DNA of 64,000 nt. Origin: Dreissena polymorpha (Eukaryota; Mollusca; Bivalvia; Myida; Dreissenidae). A program made the translations under genes and the position numbers. The notes beneath the pieces are model-generated. The model ran no database searches, was not told the DNA's origin, and saw only the letters and a list, made by a program, of their open reading frames with translations. The first letter of the stretch is position 1. Each line of letters starts with the position of its first letter. Below are positions 1 through 10,954 of the stretch, piece by piece. Location: the NCBI RefSeq assembly GCF_020536995.1, contig NC_068357.1, positions 64,775,221 to 64,839,220 of the forward strand. The letters are read 5' to 3'.

Positions 1-582
1 ATTGAAAACAAATGTATTTACAAAGTTGCTTCCTTTATGAATAGAAAGATCCTTTATGTCAGCTTTTTCAATATTGGTACGATTCATCCTTTGTACCAGT
101 AAGCAGTATAAATACCACAATCGAAAATGTAATTTTGAATTTGTAATTTAAACTCGTTAAAACCAATAAAGGAAAACGCACTATAATTGAACAAGTCGCA
201 AGCTTTATAAGTGAACAAGCAGCAAATTTCATTGCGCTTTATGTACAATAGTGCGTGTCCTAAGTCCTAAGTTTGAAACAGACAATTACATATACCTGTA
301 TATTTATTTAACTCATTTATACTAATTTCAAACAAATTTCACTTTCAACAGATGCGGAAGTCACATATAATAAAAGAGATTAATAGTGTAACACCAGAAT
401 TAATTATATCATTCAAATTATACATGTTGAGACACACAAGTCTAGAAACGAGTGTTAGATATACATCACTTCAAACAATTATCATTCATTGGGAACCCAG
501 TTTTCATCCCTCATTTTCTTAAACTTGAGCAAAGTCATCGTATTTAGCATAAAAACCTGAATTAAGCTTTCATTGTCCATAT
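1..582. other. AT-rich stretch, no gene seen
   Basis: No open frame of interest, repeat family or RNA gene was recognised on either strand. The short frames here look like chance. Confidence 0.5.
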
Positions 583-712
583 TTGCAAAGAACGACCCAT
601 CCAAGCATTCAGTTTCGCACGCTTTGGCCAAGTCAAACATCCGACATAATTGAAGTCTTTCCACAAGCTTATTGCAATTTAACTCCAGAAAGGGTTTTAA
701 CTCTTTTTTTAG

Positions 713-960
713 GTATATGGGTCACTGTTGTTGGACTATATGGAGCCATAGACTTAACTACCGCAGTCCTTGAACGACTTGGTGGAAGACCTTTAGAACC
801 TGGACTTTCATTTGTCACAGCAGGTGGTGAAACTTTCAGAGGATTTTCTTGGTTCCGGCGTATACTGGTTTTCAATCTTTTTGCTTTGGAAGATGCCAGG
901 TCTCCATTTTTATACTACAATACGAACGAAAGGAATGTTATTGTACAATATGTTGAGTGA
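713..960 (+). CDS. Unassigned open frame, possible terminal exon
   Basis: I do not recognise this protein. The open frame continues leftwards, but a pyrimidine-rich stretch ending CTTTTTTTAG (703-712) looks like a splice acceptor, so a terminal exon from 713 to the TGA at 958-960 is possible (about 82 codons). The translation has a hydrophobic start (WVTVVGLYGAIDL) and then a more polar part (ETFRGFSWFRRILVFNLFAL). The base composition is less AT-rich than the flanks. No upstream exon, poly(A) signal or homologue can be named. It could equally be a decayed mobile-element fragment. Confidence 0.2.
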
Positions 961-1245
961 CTATTCACGTTTGCTATGACAATACTTGATGGATCACTAT
1001 CAAAATGAGGAGCACAATATATACACGAGTCAATGCACGCATACATATTGTAATTATCGAATAAGCACTTGTTCGATTTATATGCTGCTGACAGAAATAA
1101 ATTTGGAAAAGTGGACAACGGCACGTCATACCCAAGACTTCTTGGTATACTTAATAAATATTTAATTATATCGATAATCAAAACATATTCGAATTTTATG
1201 CAGCCTTTGGTATCAAGTTCGCTTTTTTTTAAAATGGGAATATGT

Positions 1246-1502
1246 GCCTAATTCTGGGAAAACTGGGCTTAATGCATATCGTCATGATTCAACACAGACT
1301 AGCTTGTGCAATCCGCACAGGCTTTTCAGGGATGACTATTTCGGCTTTTATGTAATTTTTCGTTTAAAGGAAGTCTCTTCAAAACGAAAGTCTAGTCAAG
1401 GCGGAAAGTTTCGTCTCTGATTAGCCAGTGCGGACTCTAGGCCTATCTAGGATGACGCTTTAAGCACATCTAAGGATCCCAGCTTTCCAAAAACGCAGCC
1501 CA
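1246..1502. repeat. Double-hairpin MITE, diverged copy
   Basis: This is an old copy of the commonest repeat in the window. It runs from TTCTGGGAAAACTGGGCTTA through GTGCAATCCGCACAGGCTTT to a mirrored right half ending near CAGCTTTCCAAAAACGCAGC. Both arms are recognisable but carry many substitutions compared with the copies near 60 and 63 kb. Confidence 0.7.
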
Positions 1503-2666
1503 TAATTTTCTTTGTAAACTAACTGACATATTCTTAAAAATTATGTGTCTAGCTGTTGTATTCCCTCTTTAATTTTTCCGTATTTGAGTTTTTCCTTCAC
1601 CGGCCTTCCACGTCATAATTGCGAGATGTATGTGGACCGGATGTTGCGGTTGCTTGTCGTCTGCGAGCCGAGCAGACGGCGACGCCATATTTACATTCAC
1701 TGACATTGACGTTGCCATCGGAACGGTTTTGAGGTTAATTATATATTCTTCTTTATATTTTTACAAAGTCCTTCTATGTGACATTTTTGTACAATGAAAT
1801 AGTTCAAGCGACGCTGTGTGGCGCAGTTAAAACAACTAGAACTTATTCAATTATAAAATATGTAACAATATGAGCCATTCAAATTGTTTATCGATAAAGG
1901 AATATTTTATCTAGAAACTGCATTTTATTGAATGATAAATAATCCATTATCTTTATAAAAAAATAATGCACATTTTAGAGGGCGTATGTATCGATTTCCA
2001 CCATTTAATAATATACCGTGTACTATATATCGACATTTGCAAGTACTTCTAGGTTGATACATTTAACATCGCTTCTCGGTTTGTCAAATGACATTTTCAA
2101 TAGGATTTACCTCAAGTTCTTATCATTAATTTGCTTTAAAATGTGTTGTGGTTGTTGAACTTTTTTTACCGCGTCCTGATTTTAGACTGTATCTTTTCAA
2201 CCGATTTAAATAAAAAACGCATCACGCACCGTTAATCTCGTCGTTTACTGATATGTATCGGACGAACTTTATAACAAAAAGACAGTAGTTCACACGAACT
2301 ATTCTATAAAATGATAATGAACTTTTACATGCGTTACTCGAAGCAAAATACATGAACTTATCCAATCGATACTAAAGACAAAACATTGTAGGAGTTTTTT
2401 TACTTCAACGCCGTCAAAAAGTAAACAAGCTGCAGGTTCGCTAGCTATTTTGTAACACCGCGAGCTATTTTGTGACCTTCTAACTTAATGATTGCATTTG
2501 TCACATCGCGAGCTATTGTGTCACTTTCTGGTGAAATGAAAGCCTATATATACGCGACAGTGACTTTTAAATGTAAAATATCAGGATTTAAGCGATCAGA
2601 AAACTGAACGGTAGATTTCTTGTAAGATGCCTTTATTTGTTTGCTTCGTTGGTTATGCTTGACTGC
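1503..2666. other. Non-coding, with a CpG-containing patch and short direct repeats
   Basis: No gene was recognised. A less AT-rich, CpG-containing patch at about 1600-1735 stands out (GCGAGCCGAGCAGACGGCGACG and surroundings) and could be a promoter-like or repeat remnant. At 2437-2525 the phrase CGCGAGCTATTTTGTGAC and close variants recur three times with different spacing. No function can be assigned. Confidence 0.4.
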
Positions 2667-2718
2667 TGTAGTAAAAAGTAAGGTCACTTCCAACAGCCTT
2701 GCTGTTGCGCTAGCACTT

Positions 2719-2772
2719 TAGCGACGTGGTTAAAGTGTCTGACTACCACTCTGGAGGTCAGGGGTTCAATCC
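2719..2772 (+). promoter_or_regulatory. tRNA-like A and B box motifs in left TRIM LTR
   Basis: TAGCGACGTGG (2719-2729) fits the pol III A box closely, and GGTTCAATCC (2763-2772) fits the B box except for the last base of the 11-base consensus. The spacing is that of a tRNA gene. CTGAC and GTCAG between them can pair as an anticodon-like stem with too large a loop, so this is tRNA-derived sequence and not a working tRNA gene. Confidence 0.6.
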
Positions 2773-2987
2773 TCGGCCTGAGCTCAGTATTTACACATTA
2801 GTGGCGACGAGGTTAAAATGTACTGTGAATGCGGGAGTCGGTCTGAGATGTTTAATGGTTTCTGGTAGGGCCATGCGGTAGCAAGACATGCTGTAGCGGG
2901 CGTGTCTAGGCCTTGAATCATTAAAAGGGGGAGAGTGTAGTAAAAAGTCAGGTCACTTCCAACAGCCTTGCTGTTGGGCTAGCTCTT

Positions 2988-3041
2988 TAGCGACGTGGTT
3001 AAAGTGTCTGACTACCACTCTGGAGGTCAGGGGTTCAATCC
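2988..3041 (+). promoter_or_regulatory. tRNA-like A and B box motifs in right TRIM LTR
   Basis: The same pair of motifs as in the left repeat, with unchanged sequence (A box 2988-2998, B box 3032-3041). The motifs are unchanged while nearby LTR bases differ. Confidence 0.6.
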
Positions 3042-3078
3042 TCGGCCTGAGCTCAGTATTTACACATTAATGGATATG

Positions 3079-3282
3079 AGATGAAGGATGACTGCGGGAT
3101 GGAAGCCTACCTGGAAGCATGCAGAGGATCCACCTGCATGGTTTTACTGGTTATCCATATGTGTTGGAGCGATGGTTGGAGCAGTTCCCCGAGACGTGGT
3201 TTGGGTTCACCAGCATGGTAAAGAATTTTGACCGGTACCAACGTGACTCTTTGAATTTGGTGAAGGAATACCGACTTCTGTT
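3079..3282 (+). pseudogene. TatD-like hydrolase fragment from the LTR element
   Basis: About 200 bp closely match the TatD-like region at 13581-13810, including the reading MQRIHLHGFTGYPYVLERWL and ETWFGFTSMVKNFDRY. It lies on the + strand between the TRIM and the minus-strand integrase. It is a detached piece of the same LTR family's cargo and is broken. Confidence 0.85.
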
Positions 3283-3285
3283 CAC

Positions 3286-3900
3286 AGAGGCCCTGAGTGC
3301 ACCCGCAATCTGCTGAATGTTCATGTCCCATGTATTTTGGTTCTTGCCAATAAAGCAGCGAACAGCGTCCATCAAAGTACGGTTAAAACGTTCTACTTGT
3401 CCATTTGATGCAGGTCTATATGGAGCTGTCACTGTTTTGTGTATATCTAGAGCTTCTCATACTGCCTGGACCAATTTACTGTCAAAGTTGCGCCCTTGGT
3501 CGGAGAACAGCTGTAGTGGATAACCAAATCTTGCGAAAAAGGTGTCTATAGCCGCTTTGGCCGTCACTTCCGCTTTCTGCGATGGTAATGGAATGCACTC
3601 TACCCATTTCGTAAATTGATCGACCATCATTAGGCAGTACTCGTTGCCGCTTGGTGGTTTGGGTAAAGGACCCAAGAAATCAATATGGACTCTTTCCATT
3701 GGAAAGCCAGTTTGATACTTAGTAAGCGGAACCCTTCCATAGCTCTTGGTTTTCTTATTCTTGCTGCAAACATCACATGTCAGAACATATCTTTCAATGT
3801 CTTTGGATAAACTGTACCAGTAGAACTTCTCCTTTAACTTTGCTTTGGTTCTAGCAACACCCTGATGACCAGAAGAAGGAATGTCATGATGAAGTTGCAT
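3286..3900 (-). pseudogene. Ty3/gypsy integrase (zinc-binding and core parts)
   Basis: Reading leftwards, a His/Cys zinc-binding segment (LHHDIPSSGHQG, then CDVCSKNK) is followed by the catalytic core with HIDFLGPLP, LFSDQGRNF and later GQVERFNRTLMDA. These are the typical H2C2 and D,D,E signatures of retroelement integrases. The C-terminal part is not present here and a related part lies on the plus strand from 10474. The fossil is broken. Confidence 0.85.
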
Positions 3901-4668
3901 GGCAACTTCCCTGAGACTACCTGGTAATACCTACAGTAGGTCACGCGAATTGTTATTAATCTTGAAAAGAACATTGTCCACAAGTTGAAACGTCTCCTTG
4001 TTGATCCAATAACTTTTCGCTTCCTGACTTGCTATAAATAGCTCCCCTTCTTCAGGAACTATCTTGGTCTTTAACCATCTCAGCACAAATCTGATGGTTT
4101 CATCTTCTTCTTGGGATTTACTCAGTTCTGGGAAAGTGAATCCCCAGCACTAATATTGCTCCGTCGGGTTATCTTCTGGTACACTAACTGTACAGGCACA
4201 GTTTCTTTGCAGACTTATGCATATGGAATCCTGATGTTCATTAGGTCCTTCTATGCTTACTGAGTAGATCTCTCCAGAAATAGGCTCTCGGGACTCTTCT
4301 CAGAGTACCCCGGTGTTGAGACTATCCTGGTAACGGTATGATATAAACCACCCCGCTGGATCTTCTTTCCTGTTCCCTCCTGGATCCCAAACAGCTCTGG
4401 ACAGCCTTAAACCTTCCTGTTCATCCGGCAACAGGTTTGAGAAATCTGCATTCTCCTGTTCTTCTACAGTTGCATCTTCCCCTCTAATCAGCACACACTT
4501 TTTGGCTGTGATATCTTCAGCTTATGTTGCTGCTTCGACAGTCAAACCCCCAGTTGCTAAAGGAACTGCGTCATCAACCTCCTCGATGAACTGGCCCCAC
4601 TGCTGATCTGCCCTGGTGCAATAGGGACATCCTCCACAGGGTAAATCCTTGACCTTCAACCCGGGTAA
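3901..4668 (-). pseudogene. Degraded RNase H to integrase linker of the Ty3 element
   Basis: This is the spacer between RNase H and integrase of the minus-strand half. Short stretches such as LINKETFQLVDNVLFKI-like readings are seen, but no further domain is recognised. Confidence 0.5.
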
Positions 4669-5271
4669 TTATGAAGAACAAGGCAACATGCCGTCTGGAA
4701 GCCGAGAGAGTGCATCTGCGTTTCCATGTAGAACACCAGCCCTGTGCTGGACAACCATGTGAAACTGTGACAAATCTTCCGTCCATCTGGCAACCTGCCC
4801 TTGTGGATCCCTAAACCGCAACAACCAGGTAAGACTTGAATGGTACGTTTGGATTGTAAATACCCTACCTAATAGATAGTATTTGAACTGTCGGGTAAAC
4901 CTAACAATTGCCAAAAGTTCCTTGCGAGTCGTACAATACCTCTTCTGTTCAGGTGTAAGAGAAAAACTGCTGTAAGCGATAACCTTTTCCTCTCCTCCTT
5001 GAACCTGGCTGAGTACGCCTCCAATTCTTAAATCTGACGTGTCGGTGTCCAAAATGAATTGGTCCACACCATTGGGAAGTGACATCACAGGAGGTTGAAC
5101 CAAAGCTCTTTTCAAGGCTTCAAAAGCTTCCTGTTGCTCTAATCTCCATTTAAAGCTGTTTTTTCCAGTAAGGCAGTATAATGGTGTAGCAACCCTTTCA
5201 CAAATAATCTGTGATGGTTGACAAATCCTAGGAATCGTTCCACATCTTTGGAACAGGTGGGCATTGGCCAA
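4669..5271 (-). pseudogene. Ty3/gypsy RNase H domain
   Basis: The reading shows FILDTDTSDLRIGGVLSQ, VIAYSSFSLTPEQKRYCTTR, KELLAIV and GNADALSRLP. These are the conserved blocks of the RNase H tethered to RT in Ty3-type polyproteins, followed by the usual QHRAG ... NADALSR end. It continues the pol order between RT and integrase. Broken as part of the fossil element. Confidence 0.9.
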
Positions 5272-5279
5272 TTTTCACA

Positions 5280-5990
5280 ACTTCTGTATCTTTATTGGCC
5301 ATCTTCATTGTGTTGCCGATCACGATTCTTCCTAGAAATTCAACTTCATCCTGGAATGCATTTCTTCGGTTTTAACTTCAGACCATGCTTCCGTAACCTT
5401 TCTAGAACCGTTCTTAGGTTATTCAAACGCTCCGTAAAAGATTTTCCCAGGACCAATATGTCATCTAAAAATGCAAGGACTGCTTTCCACGTGAGACCTC
5501 TCAATATCAGATTGACGACTCTTGAAAACGTTGCGGGGGCATTCGTCAATCAAAAACCCATCCGGACATGTTGAAAGAGGCCATACTTGGTTATGAAAGC
5601 TGTCTTCTTCCGGTCTTCCTCCTTTATCTTTATTTGCCAGTATGCTGAATTGGCATCTAATTTGGAGAACCAAATATTACCGGATAATGTGCCCAAGCAA
5701 TCATCTACCAATGGTTAAGGAAAACTGTCTTTCACTGTTACGTTGTTCAGTAATCTATAGTCTATACACCAACTTACAGTTCCATCACGCTATCTTATCA
5801 AAACAGGAGCAGACTCCCATTCTGATGAAGACTCTTCTATTACTCCAGCGTCTAACATCTTTTGAAGATGTGCCTCTTCTTCCCCTGCAATGCAAGGTGG
5901 AGTTCTTCTTATTCGTTGCTTAAATGGAAGTGCATCCTTGGTTTCGATTGCATGTTCAATTTCCGTAAAATTACCCAAGTCAAACTGCTT
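5280..5990 (-). pseudogene. Ty3/gypsy reverse transcriptase domain
   Basis: Blocks seen include a pre-RT stretch (MLDAGVIEESSSEWESAPVL), then TNAPATFSRVVNLILRGL and LAFLDDILVLGKSF, where FLDD stands at the RT catalytic box. KKHGLKLKPKKC-type sequence of the thumb follows. The order and spacing are those of Ty3-type RT. Broken by a few breaks. Confidence 0.88.
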
Positions 5991-6104
5991 CTTCGCGAAA
6001 ACATCTTCAAATTCTATAAGAAGTCATGCAAGCTGTACCTTCTGCTCATCATTTAACTTGTGACAGGATGCCTCGTACACATCTTTAAGATGATCTGGAA
6101 CTGA

Positions 6105-6295
6105 TGTAGTGTTTGCAGTACTGTGTTTGTTGGAATGTGAAAACATTCCATTCTTTTCGTTTGCAATGTGTTCGCTGGAATGTGAAACATCCCATTCTTT
6201 TCGGTTGCACTGTGTTCGCTGGAATGTGAAAACATCCCATTTTTTTCTGGTGCAGCACTGTTTTCGCTGGAATGTGAAAACATCTCATTTATTTG
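6105..6295 (-). repeat. Minisatellite in the protease to RT linker
   Basis: About four tandem units of roughly 50-57 bp share GTTCGCTGGAATGTGAAAAC and CATTCTTTTCG. In the coding direction they give a Ser/His/Asn-rich repeat around FSHSSEHSATEKNGM. The unit number probably varies between copies. Confidence 0.75.
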
Positions 6296-6299
6296 TATC

Positions 6300-7132
6300 T
6301 TTATGTCAATTTGACGACAATTGACTTCTTGTGCCATGTCATCTTCCCCCGACTCATCAATTGTGGTACAGGTAAAGGCGTGTCCTATTAATTTGTCCTT
6401 TTTCAAAGTTTGGTAATTATCTGTGAGATTTACCAAGCAAACTATGGAGTCTGCCCCTTTCTTCCTTACCACCCTGGGTGCAACCAGCTTCAAGTCTTCA
6501 TATGGTTGGAAATAGTAATCTGTATCCAGCTTCGATGACATCGCACATTTCAATCGAACAGCAGTATTCGGTGGAATTACTGTTCTTCGGATAATGGTCA
6601 CTCTTGCCACGGTGGGTGCGCTTTCTTTAAAAGAACAATGCAAAGGTATTCTTTCACCGTTCAGTATTAAAGTATTCGAAGCCATGTCCAGCAGAACTCC
6701 TAAATGGTGTAATAGGTCATGTCCAAACAACATATCATTACTAATCGGTGCTACATAAACCCGTTCTTTAAAGGTCTTACTTCCTAACTTCCTGAAAATA
6801 GGTTTTATGATGAATCCCTTCATAGTTGAATCTTTATCTGCCAATTTCATTTCAACATCTTGAACTTTGGCTGGTTTTCTTTTCAGTTTTTCATAAATGT
6901 TTGTAGATATTATTGTGATTTCGGCACCAGAGTCCAATTGTGCCATAATTGGAATGTCGCCAACCTTGATCTCAACTGAAAAAGAACCCCCGCGAACTAT
7001 ATGTATTTGTGGAATTTCTTGTTCATATGAAATTTTATGGGAAATTGGTACATTTGAATTGCTTTCTTTGTTGGTATTGAAATATTCCCAATTTCCATCA
7101 TCTGAGTTATTTGGCATATCCGGATTTTGCAT
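6300..7132 (-). pseudogene. Ty3/gypsy aspartic protease region
   Basis: The motif IMAQLDSGAEITIIS carries the Asp-Ser-Gly catalytic loop of retropepsins. A downstream DMLFGHDLLHHLG fits the second conserved block (the xxGxDLL signature). It sits between Gag and RT, as expected for pol. Confidence 0.88.
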
Positions 7133-7439
7133 TGAACTTGTTGTTGTTGTAGTGGTGGGATTTGACGGAACCCCATTTGACCCAGGAATTATAGGAAGCT
7201 GCCTCCGTTGTGTAGGATTGGTGAGAACCCCTTGTGATCCTGGAATCTTGGAAAGCTGCCTCAGACGTATGGGATTGGTTGCAACCCCATTGGACCCAAT
7301 TTCTGCTTTTGGAGAAGTTCCGGCACCTCAAGACGTTGATAGATCCTCATAGAGATTGCATGAGCCAAACTCTACTTCTGACAGGATGCCTGGCTCTTTG
7401 CCTCCTGTCTCTTGGAGTGTAAATAAGGTCTTCTATTCG
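7133..7439 (-). pseudogene. Gag to protease linker with short repeats
   Basis: Three imperfect units of about 57 bp, around TTTGACCCAGGAATTATAGG, TGTGATCCTGGAATCTTGG and ATTGGACCC, give a low-complexity linker. No domain is recognised. Confidence 0.45.
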
Positions 7440-9169
7440 GCTCTCTTCCCTCCTGATTGGAAACCAGTTGCTTAAATTGTCTACAATCTCTCTTCATATG
7501 TCCTTTTTCCGGCAAAAGAAAGAGGTGCCACTAAAAGTCTTTTTGGTGATGACTTCTCCCTTAACGGTGTAGGGGTCGTTAGTTGTTCGATCTGTGAGGA
7601 TAAACTATTGAGCATTTTTTCAAACGCAGCCATTTTATCCTCATTACTGCCTGTGACCAGATTGACTGCCCTGCCCCTTGGTACCTTGTTGCTCTCCACC
7701 GCCTGGGTAATGTACTGGTGGTGTCGTACCAGGTCGATAGCTTCTTGTATAGACTTGGGTCGTTGAAGATAGGCATGTTTCCCGGCTTCTTTGTCCATAC
7801 ATCCTTGACAGAACTTCCAAACAATCTCCTCTCTTTTGTATTGCTCTGGGAGATTTCGAAAAGCAGGTGTGGCTAGAGTAAGTACTCTATCTTCCCATTC
7901 TTCTAGAGACTCCTGCTGACTTTGAATGGCTTGGTGGAATTTTACTTTGCTAAGTTCAGGTAATTCTTTGGTCCCAAACCTTCGTTCCATCTTCAGCATA
8001 ATGTCTGTATATGACAGCCATTCTCCCATGCTGGTTTCGATAGTAAAGTAGTCCAAAGCCTATCCCTCCAAACACCAATTCAAATAGTCTCTGCACTCAC
8101 TATCATACCAGCGATTGACGGCACGGTAACTTTCACATTTTTGTTTGAAACACAGCCAATTGGTGGACCCATCATATCTCAGATTCTTCGGTTGGTGTCT
8201 AGGCATACCTCTTTTTGGTGAATAGTCATATGCTCTTGATCTAGAATGATCCCTGGCACGATCTGTATCCCCATTGTAGGCTGCACCCAACCGTCTACGT
8301 CCCTGTCTTTGAGTACTTTGATACGTAGGTTCACCTGGGACAATTTCTTGATGTTGTTGATATCTGGTCTCATCGGGATAGTAATTGTACATACCCCGTT
8401 CTTCCTGATGCCTTGCAAGTACCCTTGTTTGCTGTTCATGTTGATGAGATAGGTTATTGACACTTTCATGATAATCCATACCCCGTTGACCCTGGTTGAA
8501 GATAGATGGCTTCATTTCCATGTGATCACGCTGTTGATATGTGTTCTCGTGATAATCAATAACCTTTTGACTTGGGCGAATAGGAGTTGGCATTTTTCTA
8601 TGTGTATGCAATGCCATTTTCTTGTAATTTGCCTCATCGTTAAACATTAACTGTACAATGGGATCTTTACAATGTCCAGTTAAAGGGGTAGACACCAAAC
8701 CCTTATGATGGCTGACATTTGGGTTAATGGTTTTCTCAGAAGAAGATTGTTCGACATGCAATTTGGGCTTTACCTCTGGGAAAGCAAGCAACCTCTCAGA
8801 TAACCTCGAAATTTCCAGATTGATCTGTTCCTCCATCGCTTTGTATCTGCGATCCATCTCGTCAAGTTGCGCCATGAAGGAAACCGGATCCCCTCCAGTC
8901 TTATTGGATGATCGTTGTGAAGTTGCAACCGACTTCATGCCCATGTCCTCCGAAAGTCCCAATCGCTCAAGCGGCGTTCTCCGAACAGTACTCAGTTCTT
9001 CTTCTGAAGCAAAATCTACAGGCCCCATTACCTGGGACATTAACAGCATATTTAAACCCCCATGCCTGTTTCTCAATTTAATCAGTTTAACAGCCAAAGA
9101 CTCATCAACTCCAGGTAATGTACAAAACTGTTCAACAGTGGCAACATTAACGTGAATGACCATTTTCAA
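7440..9169 (-). pseudogene. Ty3/gypsy Gag with an N-terminal helix-hairpin-helix
   Basis: The start is ATG at 9167-9169. The first 50 residues (VATVEQFCTLPGVDESLAVK, then LIKLRNRHGGL) look like a helix-hairpin-helix nucleic-acid binding domain. A coiled, Gln/His/Arg-rich middle (SRLSERLLAF, then HQEERGMYNYY) follows. The retrotransposon Gag capsid part begins at about LRYDGSTNWLCF and continues through EEWEDRVLTLATPAFR to EIVWKFCQGCMD. Remains of a zinc knuckle (GHMKRDC) lie near 7480. The helix-hairpin-helix is unusual for Gag. The fossil is broken. Confidence 0.8.
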
Positions 9170-10309
9170 TATTTAAAAATTACTGTTACACAATATATAC
9201 TAGAAAATATTGCACTTATTAAATTAATAATAATATACACAGTTACGTATTGCACAAAAGTGATTAATTCTATTATTTACACTATACAATTATAGTTAAT
9301 CACTCAATGATTAAGATTAATCACATAATGCAATCCTGTAAATGAATAATCAGCTTAGATCATAAATAACAAGTACATTTATTCAACAAAAACATAAATA
9401 ATATGTACTTTCTTTATTTACACAGTGACCTCTAATTATACTGTCAATTCTGTATTCACACAATAGCAGGACTATCAGATCATCATGTAACTGTGCCAAT
9501 ACAGAATTACTTATAAAGGTCACGATCTATAATGATCTATGTTACTTTTATAAACAAAATGTAACAATGACGACACTGAATATTACCCGATATGGAATGT
9601 ACAAAAACATACAAACAGCTAGAGTTGGCCTCAATATGTGAAAAATTAACCAAATTTGTTCACAAAAATGATTATAGTTCTGCCACAATGGTCATCAAAC
9701 AAACAAACAAGATTATTCCCCTTGATGTCAAACAAAGAACTATCAAATTGTAAACAAAGAAATTACCTCCCCTTTATAGCCCAATATTTACTATAAACCC
9801 CACCCCAATTGCAAAAGAATACGAAAATGCAATAAAACACGTATTTTGAAACAATTAATGCAACAATTAATTGAAACAATGCAATCTAATGGGTATTTGT
9901 AAATTTGCCATGAACTGTAGCTGTTTTCGGATATATAAACCCCGGATTACCTTTGAATAATCTTACCACTGAAGAAGATTTCGGGGATTTCTGGAAGAAC
10001 CTCCCCGGTTGTTTCCTCTTTTCAGTGTAGACTCGTTCGGGTTTAGTTGCACAGTCTTAACGGCCTGGTGTCGTCGTTCTGTGTCCTTCGGGGGTATACC
10101 AAAACCCCGGTAGAACCTTCCGTCTTGCCCTTCCAGTGAGAACGTCCTCGGAAAGTGATTCCCCGTTCTTTGTCCACACTGGATGGCCCGCTCCACACGA
10201 CCTTCTGGAACTCACAAGTCCTTCCTCCTTGTGTTTCCTTCCAAAATATGAAAATTTTCCCGAGACGAAGTTCCTTAATTTATTACGTTTTTAAATGAAT
10301 CCTTTAATG
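9170..10309 (-). other. Long leader of the minus-strand Ty3 half
   Basis: About 1.1 kb lie between the primer-binding-like site and Gag. The Gag-proximal part is very AT-rich. The LTR-proximal part (9963-10250) is richer in GC and contains a short open frame without recognisable similarity. Such long leaders occur in Ty3 elements, but no packaging structure is identified. Confidence 0.5.
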
Positions 10310-10473
10310 CCTCGTCGCCAAAGAAGTGTTTCTACTTAATAATACAACTCAAGTCCTTTATACGTTAATAATAAGATGATTTATTCTTCGTAAAATACAG
10401 TGAAATTAGAGAGTTGTTTTCGCGGCGTCTCGTGGTCGTGTTATGCCCATGCTAGTCTGCGCAGCTCTCGACA
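10310..10473 (-). repeat. Partial LTR and primer-binding-like site
   Basis: Bases 10323-10473 are the reverse complement of the right LTR (about 14466-14620), with roughly 5 differences in 151 bp. Immediately next to it, on the minus strand, is TGGCGACGAGG (10310-10320), which stands where a tRNA primer-binding site is expected. The same 11-base core is found in the TRIM at 2802-2812. Confidence 0.8.
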
Positions 10474-10954
10474 TGTGAACAGAAGCACCGGTTTTACTGC
10501 CAATATGTTAATGTTAGGCAGGGAGGTCAACACCCCAGCGCAGTTAATGTTTCCCCATGTTTCCTGTAGATATGACAACCAGGAAGAGTACGTGTCCAAG
10601 TTAATAGAGGATATTCAGCAGGCTCATGTCACTGCCAGAAAAACCTTGAAATCTTCAACAAAACGGATGAAGAGAAATTATGGCTTGAGAGTTCTACTTA
10701 GGCCATATGCAGAAGGGGACGTTGTGTATATTTTGGACACCGCCGTCTTGAAAGGGAAGTGCAAGAAATTATGTCCACCATGGAAAGGTCCGGCAATAAT
10801 TATACAAAAGTTTTCTGCGTACCTCTACCATGTTCGATTGAGAAACTCAGTGTTTGTCGTTAACCATGACCAGATGATGCCCTGTAGGGAACGGAGATTG
10901 CCGAACTGGGTCAAAGAAAACGGGTTAACAAGTTCTCCAGCGGACGCTTCAACG
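10474..10954 (+). pseudogene. Ty3/gypsy integrase C-terminal part
   Basis: The reading NRSTGFTANMLMLGREVNTP is the typical post-core integrase block. It is followed by an SH3-like region (YAEGDVVYILD, CPPWKGPAIIIQKFSAYLYH and VFVVNHDQMMP). It runs straight on into the PHD-like segment. Family membership is clear. The fossil is broken. Confidence 0.88.

Larger units (their letters stand above)
2667..3066 (+). mobile_element. TRIM (miniature LTR element) with tRNA-like LTRs
   Basis: Two direct terminal repeats of 131 bp (2667-2797 and 2936-3066) start TGTAGTAAAAAG and end TTTACACA. They differ at about 3 positions, so the copy looks young. The 138-bp interior has no coding capacity. Just inside the left repeat lies a primer-binding-like site, TGGCGACGAGG (2802-2812). 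Just before the right repeat is a purine tract, AAAAGGGGGAGAG (2923-2935). These are the parts expected of a terminal-repeat retrotransposon in miniature. Each LTR holds A-box-like and B-box-like motifs. No matching target duplication is visible, and the right flank runs directly into a TatD fragment. Confidence 0.8.

Noticed and set aside
2700-3050. Two real tRNA genes
   Set aside because: A and B boxes fit, but the acceptor and anticodon arms do not fold properly, and both lie at the same place in LTRs.
2936-3078. Target-site duplication for the TRIM
   Set aside because: GACTGC on the left and TTAATG on the right do not match. The right flank was probably changed when the TatD fragment came to lie there.
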